64,000 nt of DNA from Rubripirellula tenax (GTDB lineage Bacteria > Planctomycetota > Planctomycetia > Pirellulales > Pirellulaceae), in assembly GCF_007860125.1 (NCBI RefSeq), contig NZ_SJPW01000001.1:766004-830003 (forward strand), written 5' to 3'. Positions 7,978-13,814 of the stretch are shown here, piece by piece; the stretch's first letter is position 1, and the number at the start of each line of letters is the position of its first letter. Both the position numbers and the translations under genes were made by a program. The notes beneath the pieces were generated by a model that was not told the origin of the DNA, did no database searches, and saw only the letters and a list, made by a program, of their open reading frames with translations.

Positions 7978-8114
7978 GCCCAACGGAAGGTTTTTACGAC
8001 ACCGCCCTGAACGAAGCGAGCGACGTCTGAATTACGGAGATTGTACCAAAGCCCGCCCGCGTGGCCAAACATGGAAGGTGTGCCGAAGGCCTCAGCGTAA
8101 AAACAATGTTAGAC
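7978..8114 (-). repeat. attC site (c)
   Basis: From GCCCAAC (7978-7984) to GTTAGAC (8108-8114), 137 bp, arms GGTTTTTACG and CGTAAAAAC, inner complementary segments ACACC and GGTGT. Confidence 0.9.
8040..8068 (-). promoter_or_regulatory. Promoter-like element inside attC c
   Basis: On the minus strand TTGGCC (8068-8063) and TACAAT (8045-8040) are spaced by exactly 17 bases. It points toward the cassette at 7738-7953, whose gene is reversed. Confidence 0.45.
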
Positions 8115-8450
8115 GACCGTTGAATCGCCAGTAGAGTCGGCCAACACCAATCCGGCCGCAAGGAGATGTTTGCGAGCGAACCAAACAACGGAATCAACGC
8201 GATCATCGGGTACATCATCAATCATTAGTGTTGTGGCAGTGCCATCAGCCATAAGTTGAACCGTGTATTTGATGCCGCGCTCCATCAAGTAGTCGCGAAT
8301 CACGACCGGCGCGGCAACAGCAGCATCCAACGCGGCGGGGTCAGCGGTGCGGCCAGCGAAACCGAACAGGACGTGGCCACTGGCGTCATGGGAGAACGCG
8401 GCGCGAACAACAGCATCGACATCGGCGGAGATCGAAATAGACGCAGCCAT
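8109..8450 (-). CDS. Cassette-encoded protein of unknown function
   Basis: I do not recognise this 113-residue protein. It is rich in Ala, Asp and Val, begins MAASISISADVDAVVRAAFS, and has a middle AAPVVIRDYLMERGIKYTVQ and a predicted helix near VVWFARKHLL. It has no leader, no membrane helix and no Cys. The alternation of strands and helices suggests a small alpha/beta fold. Its TAA stop lies inside the attC core (rc of GTTAGAC), so the core provides the end of the reading frame. Start is 80 bases from the TACAAT of attC d. It is flanked by intact cassette ends with 11 complementary bases. Confidence 0.72.
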   Translation of the reverse strand: MAASISISADVDAVVRAAFSHDASGHVLFGFAGRTADPAALDAAVAAPVVIRDYLMERGIKYTVQLMADGTATTLMIDDVPDDRVDSVVWFARKHLLAAGLVLADSTGDSTVV

Positions 8451-8466
8451 CAGTGAAATCTAGGTC

Positions 8467-8603
8467 GTCTAACGGAAGGTTTTTACGACACCGCCCTGAA
8501 CGAAGCGCGCGATGTCTGAACTACGTGAGATTGTACCAATGCCGTGGCCCGTTGCCAAAGAGCCAAGGTGTGCCGTAGGCCTAGCGTAAAAACCATGTTA
8601 GCG
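8467..8603 (-). repeat. attC site (d)
   Basis: From GTCTAAC (8467-8473) to GTTAGCG (8597-8603), 137 bp, same arms as the neighbouring sites. The last core departs from the GTTRRRY consensus but pairs perfectly with the CGCTAAC at the far end of its cassette. Confidence 0.9.
8530..8558 (-). promoter_or_regulatory. Promoter-like element inside attC d
   Basis: Minus strand: TTGGCA (8558-8553), 17-base spacer, TACAAT (8535-8530); each hexamer matches the sigma70 consensus at four or five of six positions. The gene start at 8450 lies 80 bases downstream. Confidence 0.55.
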
Positions 8604-9051
8604 GCCACGGCAACTTGCGTTTTGGCTTGACCGTGCCATAAACGCCTAAGTCTTCGAGTGGGATATCGGGCCATTCCATGGGTAAAGTTACCGAGGGCAA
8701 TTCAGGGGAGATTTCGAGTGGTCGCTGGGTGAAGAAGAACTGTTCGGCCTGAGCGAAGTGTTTGCCGTTGTGAAAACGGTACAACATGGCGCGGAGTTGG
8801 AGATAGTAGATGCCGGGTTCACGTGCGATCGAAAACGGGATCAAGTCCGGAATGTCGATGGAGTCCGCATCTAGGTCGACGTGCTTGTACACCGTGTGGC
8901 AATCGGTGACTGCGTCGCCGGGCGGGTCGCCATCAAACGGCGGTGGCGTGTCAGCAGTCGGGACGCGAATGAATGCGACGTCCAGCGAGAGTCCGCGAGC
9001 GGTTGGCAAGTTCGAGTGCTCAACGGCACCATCAAAGGTCAAATCTGCCAT
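8581..9051 (-). CDS. Cassette-encoded protein of unknown function
   Basis: A 156-residue protein I do not recognise. It starts MADLTFDGAVEHSNLPTARG, is rich in Pro, Asp and aromatic residues, and has a beta-rich middle (REPGIYYLQLRAMLYRFHNG, KHFAQAEQFFFT). There is no leader and no membrane helix. The end of the coding region runs through the attC core and arm: the last residues PLTWFLR and the TAG stop are encoded by attC d sequence. The true C-terminus therefore depends on which attC follows the gene. The start is 75 bases downstream of the promoter-like element of attC e. Confidence 0.72.
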   Translation of the reverse strand: MADLTFDGAVEHSNLPTARGLSLDVAFIRVPTADTPPPFDGDPPGDAVTDCHTVYKHVDLDADSIDIPDLIPFSIAREPGIYYLQLRAMLYRFHNGKHFAQAEQFFFTQRPLEISPELPSVTLPMEWPDIPLEDLGVYGTVKPKRKLPWPLTWFLR

Positions 9052-9063
9052 TTAGGTAGTGGC

Positions 9064-9200
9064 CGCTAACGGAAGGTTTTTACGACACCGCCCTAAACGA
9101 AGCGGTGGAGTTTGAATCACAAGAAATTGTACCAATGCCAGCGCCCGTTGCCAAACGAGCGAAGGTGTGCCGAAGGCCTAGCGTAAAAACCATGTTGTCG
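9064..9200 (-). repeat. attC site (e)
   Basis: From CGCTAAC (9064-9070) to GTTGTCG (9194-9200), 137 bp, arms GGTTTTTACG and CGTAAAAACC. Confidence 0.9.
9126..9154 (-). promoter_or_regulatory. Promoter-like element inside attC e
   Basis: Minus strand: TTGGCA (9154-9149), 17-base spacer, TACAAT (9131-9126). The cassette gene starts 75 bases downstream at 9051. Confidence 0.55.
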
Positions 9201-9233
9201 GGCGATGGAGTGCCGAAACGGTGTCCATTTCAG

Positions 9234-9581
9234 TCAGGCCACTGGCTGCTCGTCCTTGGCGAACGTGTAGCCGTACATGTATGCATCCTCGAACATTGCA
9301 CCATCAAATACGGCCCCCGTGAAGTCAGCAGCGCAGAGAGCGGAGCCACGGAAGTCGGCACCGGTCAGTTTTGCATTGACGAACGAGGAGCATTTGAGGT
9401 TCGCCTTCGTAAGCCGAGCGTTGCTGAGATCGGCATTGTCGAAAGACGCTTCGAGCCAGCATTCCGAGAAGTCCGCGCCGGACAAGTTGACGTCCGATAG
9501 GTCGATGCGGTCACCAATGTCAAGCTTGGTGAAGTCGCGACGGCCCGCAGCGTATTCAGCGATGAACTGCTCGCGTGTCAT
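9234..9581 (-). CDS. Pentapeptide-repeat protein (cassette gene)
   Basis: A 115-residue protein made of pentapeptide repeats of the A(D/N)LxX type: DLSDVNLSGADF, then ADLSNARLTKANL, then AKLTGADFRGSALCAADF and AVFDGAMFEDA. About 13 repeats would give three to four coils of a right-handed quadrilateral beta-helix after a short N-terminal helix (MTREQFIAEYAAGRRDF). Some small pentapeptide proteins (Qnr, MfpA) protect DNA gyrase by mimicking DNA; many others have no known role. This one is shorter than Qnr and lacks a dimerisation tail that I can recognise. It is cytoplasmic by lack of a leader and occupies its own cassette. Confidence 0.88.
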   Translation of the reverse strand: MTREQFIAEYAAGRRDFTKLDIGDRIDLSDVNLSGADFSECWLEASFDNADLSNARLTKANLKCSSFVNAKLTGADFRGSALCAADFTGAVFDGAMFEDAYMYGYTFAKDEQPVA

Positions 9582-9592
9582 TGGTCTCGTCC

Positions 9593-9729
9593 CGACAACG
9601 GAAGGTTTTTACGACACCGCCCTAAACGAAGCGAACGATGTCTGAACTACCAGAAATTGTACCAACGGAGGGCGGCTTGAACAAACGACAGCGGTGTGCC
9701 GCAGGCCTAGCGTAAAAACCATGTTGTGC
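9593..9729 (-). repeat. attC site (f)
   Basis: From CGACAAC (9593-9599) to GTTGTGC (9723-9729), 137 bp, same arms. Confidence 0.9.
9656..9684 (-). promoter_or_regulatory. Promoter-like element inside attC f
   Basis: Minus strand: TTGTTC (9684-9679), 17-base spacer, TACAAT (9661-9656). The -35-like hexamer is weaker than in attC d and e. The pentapeptide gene starts 75 bases downstream. Confidence 0.45.
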
Positions 9730-9739
9730 GGCAACCGAG

Positions 9740-10132
9740 CTAGGTTTCGGTGTCGTCATCGGGGACGCGAGCCTTGAATTCGGCGAGAATCGACTGGGCA
9801 GCCTCCGATTGGCCGTCGAATGTCTGCCACGAGTAGTCACCACTGGACGAAACGGAAATGTTGTTGCATTCAAAGCAGATCGCAGCCGTGTAGAAGACGC
9901 CAGCGCCGAAGTTGAGATGGATTGCATAGTGTGGCGTGTGACATCGCATCTGTTCCGCAGTCGGAAGCGCCGCAATCCGCTGCCAAAGCGAGATCGCAGC
10001 CTCAGGATATAGCATAACGCCACCATCGGTGCGAAAGTGTATGTCACGCGCGGTGCTGAAGCTGGTTGACGTAGGGTCATCAACGTAGGCGATGCGAAAG
10101 ATGATGCCCTCGCGGAGTTTTTCAGCGTCCAT
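9740..10132 (-). CDS. Cassette-encoded protein of unknown function
   Basis: About 130 residues from the ATG at 10132; a GTG at 10153 is in frame but overlaps the attC core. Blocks seen: LREGIIFRIAYVDDPTSTSF, ARDIHFRTDGG, CHTPHYAIHLNFGAGVFYTA and AICFECNNISVSS, then a Trp- and acidic-rich end. The CFEC pair and the His residues before it could hold a metal, but no family is recognised. The strand-rich layout resembles small standalone proteins of cassette or polymorphic-toxin immunity type; that is only an impression. No leader or membrane helix. Confidence 0.7.
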   Translation of the reverse strand: MDAEKLREGIIFRIAYVDDPTSTSFSTARDIHFRTDGGVMLYPEAAISLWQRIAALPTAEQMRCHTPHYAIHLNFGAGVFYTAAICFECNNISVSSSGDYSWQTFDGQSEAAQSILAEFKARVPDDDTET

Positions 10133-10149
10133 TTCGTTTGATTGTTGCC

Positions 10150-10285
10150 GCACAACGGAAGGTTTTTACGACACCGCCCCAAACGAAGCGGTGGAGTTTG
10201 AATCACGAGAGATTGTACCAACGCCAACGCCCGTTGCCTACCAACGAAGGTGTGCCGAAGGCCTAGCGTAAAAACCATGTTACGC
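10150..10285 (-). repeat. attC site (g)
   Basis: From GCACAAC (10150-10156) to GTTACGC (10279-10285), 136 bp, same arms. Confidence 0.9.
10212..10240 (-). promoter_or_regulatory. Promoter-like element inside attC g
   Basis: Minus strand: TAGGCA (10240-10235), 17-base spacer, TACAAT (10217-10212). The cassette gene at 10132 starts 80 bases downstream. Confidence 0.45.
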
Positions 10286-10300
10286 GACCGTTGGCCCGCG

Positions 10301-10579
10301 TTAACGGCCAACCATCGCGAGGAGTTTGCGGACCACGTCGTCCAGATGCGAGCATGGTGACGACAGCCCCATGCCAACAGTCTCGATGTGAGCAAGGCGT
10401 TGCCGAAGTTTGTAGCCGTCAGCGCCAGACAGAAGCAACGAGCAGACGCCGCCAACGTACGAGTCGTATTCGTCTTGGGCCTCAGGGCAATCGTTGACGC
10501 CGATTGGGTCCCAGTCCCGCCAGAGCGCTACGCGCACCATGGATGTGAGTTCGGCAGCAGATGGAGAGCGTCGATTCAC
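10301..10579 (-). CDS. DUF1871-like small protein (cassette gene)
   Basis: A 92-residue protein with the signature WRDWDPIGVNDCPEAQDEYD followed by SYVGGVCSLLLSGAD and IETVGMGL. Small proteins with WDPIG...DEYDxY...IExxxMGL occur widely as standalone genes and resemble DUF1871; their function is unknown. The start is a GTG 15 bases inside the first cassette core; an ATG at 10540 would give a shorter form closer to the conserved start. It is the first cassette of the array counted from the right, next to the attI-like core at 10594-10600. Confidence 0.75.
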   Translation of the reverse strand: MNRRSPSAAELTSMVRVALWRDWDPIGVNDCPEAQDEYDSYVGGVCSLLLSGADGYKLRQRLAHIETVGMGLSSPCSHLDDVVRKLLAMVGR

Positions 10580-10593
10580 GAATACCTGAGGTC

Positions 10594-10600
10594 GCCTAAC
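10594..10600 (-). other. Outer cassette core, attI-like position
   Basis: On the minus strand this reads GTTAGGC, a perfect GTTRRRY core. The sequence to its right has no attC arm, so this is where an attI site, or the cut end of an older array, would be. An inverted repeat ACACACCCT/AGGGTGTGT with a 6-base loop lies just outside at 10614-10637. Confidence 0.55.
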
Positions 10601-10820
10601 ATGAATCTATGCGACACACCCTACCGAAAGGGTGTGTTTGAGGTGTTGCATACTGAACTTCGATGTTAGCGACATTTTGTTGGGGCGGCAACATTTCTGG
10701 TCGGTTCCCATCTGAAATGGCGATGGATGGCCGGTCTTTGCCTTGCTTACAGTATTGGTCCGCGAATTCTGATGGCCTTCCAAAAACTGCTTCGCGCCAC
10801 TGTGGGGCTGATTCCATCGG

Positions 10821-11450
10821 CTAGGGTTTGCGGCGGTCGAGATAGTTTTGCCACACCATTCGAGTCGCAACGCTTCGGTACGGTTGCCATGGTTCGGCGC
10901 GGCGGATGATCGAAGACTTGTCCGGGTAATCGATGCCGTCCAGTTCCGCGATTCCCTTGACGAGCGCGAGATCCCCGATCGGCAGAATGTCGGGGCGGCC
11001 CAACGCCATCATCATGAAAACATCGGCGGACCAGTCCCCCAGTCCGAGTCGCGCCGTGATGGCTTGGCGAACTTCGTCGTCAGTTGCGTGACGCAGCGAT
11101 CTCAGGCGGATGCGTGTGGCGATCACGTCATCGGCCAGGGCGATCGCATAGCGTGCCTTTTGTCGACTGAAGCCGATCGATCGCAGGTCGTCATAGCCCA
11201 GCTCTTGGACTCGCGATGCCGTAACGCTGCCATCGCAAGCGGCCGCCAGCCGATCGAAAGTGCTCTTGGCCGACGCCAACGAGACTTGTTGTTCCAAGAT
11301 GATTCGCACGAGAGTTGCGAACGTGGCGGGCCGTTTCCAGATCGGCGGTGGCCCGAGTCGTTCAAGTACGTCGGCGAGAACCGGATCGCGGCGGGCCAAG
11401 ATTTTGGCCGCCGCGACGATCGAAGTCTTGTCGATTCGCTGAGGGGTTAC
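10821..11450 (-). CDS. DNA-3-methyladenine glycosylase II-like (AlkA, HhH-GPD family)
   Basis: The product resembles AlkA-type glycosylases that remove alkylated purines from DNA. Seen in order: LGPPPIWKRPATFATLVRII, LEQQVSLASAKSTFDRL, the helix-hairpin-helix GYDDLRSIGFSRQKARYAI, and LGLGDWSADVFMMMALGRPD with the catalytic Asp of the GPD loop, then LPIGDLAL. Length is about 200 residues, as in short bacterial forms. The start is unresolved: homology begins right at the end of the pepF gene, where there is no ATG, GTG or TTG in frame; ATT at 11456 or TTG at 11399 are the only candidates nearby. Overlap with the pepF stop suggests coupled translation. Confidence 0.82.
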   Translation of the reverse strand, partial: VTPQRIDKTSIVAAAKILARRDPVLADVLERLGPPPIWKRPATFATLVRIILEQQVSLASAKSTFDRLAAACDGSVTASRVQELGYDDLRSIGFSRQKARYAIALADDVIATRIRLRSLRHATDDEVRQAITARLGLGDWSADVFMMMALGRPDILPIGDLALVKGIAELDGIDYPDKSSIIRRAEPWQPYRSVATRMVWQNYLDRRKP

Positions 11451-13255
11451 AGCAATTGGTCGAGTTCTTCGGTCAAGGTTCGGAAGTGTTCCAGCGTTTT
11501 TGCGACCGGTTCGGGGCTGGTCATATCGACGCCGGCGTCGCGCAGCAGATCGAGCGGATCTTTGCTGCAACCGCCCTTCAAGAACGACAGGTAGTCGCTC
11601 AGTTCCGCCGGACCGCCTTCCAAGACCCGTCGTGAAAGGGCGACCGCGGCGCTCAGGCCCGTCGCATACTTGTAAACATAGAAAGCGCGATAGAAGTGTG
11701 GAATGCGGAAGCACTCCAGTTCCAATTCTTTGTCGATGACAAAGTCGGGACCGAAGTAGGCCTCAAGCAATTCGCGGTAAGCGGCGCGGAACGAGGCGAC
11801 GGTCAGCGGTTCGCCCGCTTCGGCCATTTCGTGCGTCTTCTTTTCGAATTCGGCGAACATGGTTTGTCGAACCACCGTGGCTCGGATGCTGTCCAGTTCA
11901 TTGTTAATCAAGTACGCCCGTTCGTTGTCGTCGGCTGCGTTCTTGATCAAGTGGTCGGTCAACAATTGTTCGTTGAACGTGCTGGCGACTTCGGCGACAA
12001 AGATCGTGTAGTTGTAGTACTGGAACGGTTGATTTCGCGACGAATACCAACTGTGCATCGAGTGACCGGCTTCGTGCGTCAACGTGAATACGTCGTTAAG
12101 CACTTCCGGCTTAAAATTCATCAGGATGTAGGGATCGCCCGCGAACGAACCACAACTGAATGCACCGGATTGCTTGCCGCGATTGGGATAGCGATCCGAC
12201 CAGCGTCCGCGAAGTCCCTTTGCCAGGGTGGTCGTGTATTCTTCACCGAGTGGTTTTAGTGATTCAAGGACGACATCGACTGCTTGGTCCCAAGTGTGGT
12301 GCTTTTCAATGTTCGACAGGATCGGCACGTACGTGTCGTAGTGATGGATGTCTTTAAGACCCATCTTGCGGCGGCGAACGTCCAAGTAGTGATGGACGGC
12401 CGGCAGTGAACCGCGGACTGCCGAAATCAAGTTGTCGTACACGTCGACGGGAACGTTGTCGGGGAACAACGCGGATTGCAGGCTGCTGTCGTAGTTTCTT
12501 GCCTTGGCATAGTAGACGTCTCGCTGAACCGATCCGCACAACGTCGCGGCGAATGTGTTTTCGTGTTCGGCGAATTGCTTGTAGTACTGATGAAACGCAC
12601 CACAACGGACCTTGCGTTCGGGGCTGATCAGCAACTGGCCGAACGTGGCGTGCGACAGTTCGACGGTTCGACCTTTGTGATCTTCAATTTCGCCGAAACG
12701 TAAATCGGCATCGTTGAGTTGGCGAAAGGCATTGCCGGCGGCCGAGGCCATTTCGCCTTGCATCGCTAACAAGCGTTCTTCGTTATCGGTAAGCGTGTGA
12801 GGTCGGAACCGGACCAGGCGTTCCAATTGCAGTTTGAACGGCGCGACGGCCGGGTCTTCGATCAACGTCGCCATCGCCGCGGCGTCGAGGGCAAGCAGTT
12901 CGGGGCGCATGTAGCTGGCGGCTTGTCCGGCCCGGACGGCCAAGTTTTGGAACCGCGACTTCATGCCCTGGTACTTGCTGTCACCCTGGTCCTCGGTCGT
13001 CTTCAGGAACGCATAAGTGCCAAGCCGTTCGGCGATCAGGTCGAATTCGTTGTCGAAATTCAGTGCCTCGGCTAACGTCGCCGCCGATTCGCCCAGTCGG
13101 CCACGGAACGTTTCGAACCTGGGAATCTTTGACTCCAAGAGATTGAAATCGCTCTCCCATCCCTCGTCGCCGGTAAACAGGCTGGAAAGGTCCCAACAAT
13201 CTTGGGCCGGAACTTCACTTCGTGCGGGCAGCTTGGCAGGGGCGGCGGTACTCAT
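11447..13255 (-). CDS. pepF: Oligoendopeptidase F (M3 metallopeptidase)
   Basis: A 602-residue zinc peptidase of family M3B. The zinc motif is LTHEAGHSMHSWYSS (HExxH) with the third ligand Glu in the downstream FVAEVASTFNEQLL. The preceding block GRWSDRYPNRGKQSGAFSCG and the following PHFYRAFYVYKYATG are typical of PepF. The full length matches the family, and the N-terminal helical domain is present. There is no leader, so it degrades oligopeptides in the cytoplasm. It is the first gene of a two-gene unit with the AlkA-like glycosylase, which begins at its stop codon. Confidence 0.95.
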   Translation of the reverse strand: MSTAAPAKLPARSEVPAQDCWDLSSLFTGDEGWESDFNLLESKIPRFETFRGRLGESAATLAEALNFDNEFDLIAERLGTYAFLKTTEDQGDSKYQGMKSRFQNLAVRAGQAASYMRPELLALDAAAMATLIEDPAVAPFKLQLERLVRFRPHTLTDNEERLLAMQGEMASAAGNAFRQLNDADLRFGEIEDHKGRTVELSHATFGQLLISPERKVRCGAFHQYYKQFAEHENTFAATLCGSVQRDVYYAKARNYDSSLQSALFPDNVPVDVYDNLISAVRGSLPAVHHYLDVRRRKMGLKDIHHYDTYVPILSNIEKHHTWDQAVDVVLESLKPLGEEYTTTLAKGLRGRWSDRYPNRGKQSGAFSCGSFAGDPYILMNFKPEVLNDVFTLTHEAGHSMHSWYSSRNQPFQYYNYTIFVAEVASTFNEQLLTDHLIKNAADDNERAYLINNELDSIRATVVRQTMFAEFEKKTHEMAEAGEPLTVASFRAAYRELLEAYFGPDFVIDKELELECFRIPHFYRAFYVYKYATGLSAAVALSRRVLEGGPAELSDYLSFLKGGCSKDPLDLLRDAGVDMTSPEPVAKTLEHFRTLTEELDQLL

Positions 13256-13413
13256 CGCGTCGGGGTCGTCCTTGGAGAGAAAATGGGCTTATTTGGACCA
13301 TGCGACCATGGCCAGTGCACGTCCAGAACGGCGGGCAATCGCCGGTTTCGGGGCAGCGCGGTCGCATTGTAGCGGTATGAGAGATCGATCGACACGGATC
13401 CCCCAGCGTAGCT

Positions 13414-13443
13414 AGTCGGCGTCAGTCGGCGTCAGTCGGCGTC
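13414..13443. repeat. Three exact copies of a 10-bp unit
   Basis: AGTCGGCGTC is repeated three times without gaps at 13414, 13424 and 13434. Confidence 0.97.
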
Positions 13444-13456
13444 CAAGCTTCCTCGG

Positions 13457-13563
13457 GTAACCCTACGTGGCACTGCGACTCCGCTCGCAGGGCGTACTTC
13501 CTGCTTTGAGGCTGCTTCGCAGCTGACGTCCCGCGAACGGAGTCGCGGGTCCACGTCGGTTGG
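13457..13563. repeat. Long imperfect inverted repeat
   Basis: The arm around ACGTGGCACTGCGACTCCGC returns inverted around GCGAACGGAGTCGCGGGTCC, with exact 9-base pairing GCGACTCCG (13475-13483) and CGGAGTCGC (13538-13546) and further matches on both sides. A stem of about 40 imperfect pairs would form. There is no U-tract, so it is more like a dispersed palindromic element than a terminator. Confidence 0.6.
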
Positions 13564-13814
13564 CTCGTCATGTGCGAAAAATTCCGCGAATCGGTCGTGC
13601 TGGATCTATCAATTGAAAGCATTGAATTAGACTGGAGCGCGCATTGTGGGCCAAAAAAATGAAGTTTCCCGCCTCACACCCCCAGTTTTGTTGGACGGTT
13701 GTAGTGCGACCTTCCTCGAAGACGGCAATCGCCCGTCCCTTCGAGGGTCCGTCGCCCAACCCAAGCCGACTTTCGTCACCGCACCATGATACCCAGGTGT
13801 ACCGAGTCGCTTTG

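Larger units (their letters stand above)
7055..10600 (-). mobile_element. Integron gene-cassette array without an adjacent integrase (CALIN type)
   Basis: Six attC sites of about 137 bp plus a truncated seventh alternate with short genes. Each cassette begins and ends with mutually complementary core ends, for example GTTAGACGACC at 8108 and GGTCGTCTAAC at 8463-8473, and GTTAGCGGCCAC at 8597 and GTGGCCGCTAAC ending at 9070. This pairing within a cassette, not between neighbours, is the hallmark of cassettes inserted at G^TT of attC. The sites are highly alike, as in sedentary chromosomal integrons. Most genes are on the minus strand and end within a few bases of an attC, so the array reads right to left, from the core GCCTAAC/GTTAGGC at 10594-10600. 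No intI gene is present in the window on either side. Confidence 0.88.
13256..13814. other. Divergent intergenic region with repeats
   Basis: Between pepF (minus) and the sugar transferase (plus). It holds a 10-bp tandem repeat and a long imperfect inverted repeat, listed separately, and no convincing gene. A frame open from 13644 joins the sugar transferase but has a low-complexity start unlike the family. Confidence 0.6.

Noticed and set aside
7055..10600. CRISPR array reading of the regularly repeated 137-bp blocks
   Set aside because: The spacing is 150-450 bases, units are far too long and hairpin-shaped, and genes lie between them; attC sites explain all of this.
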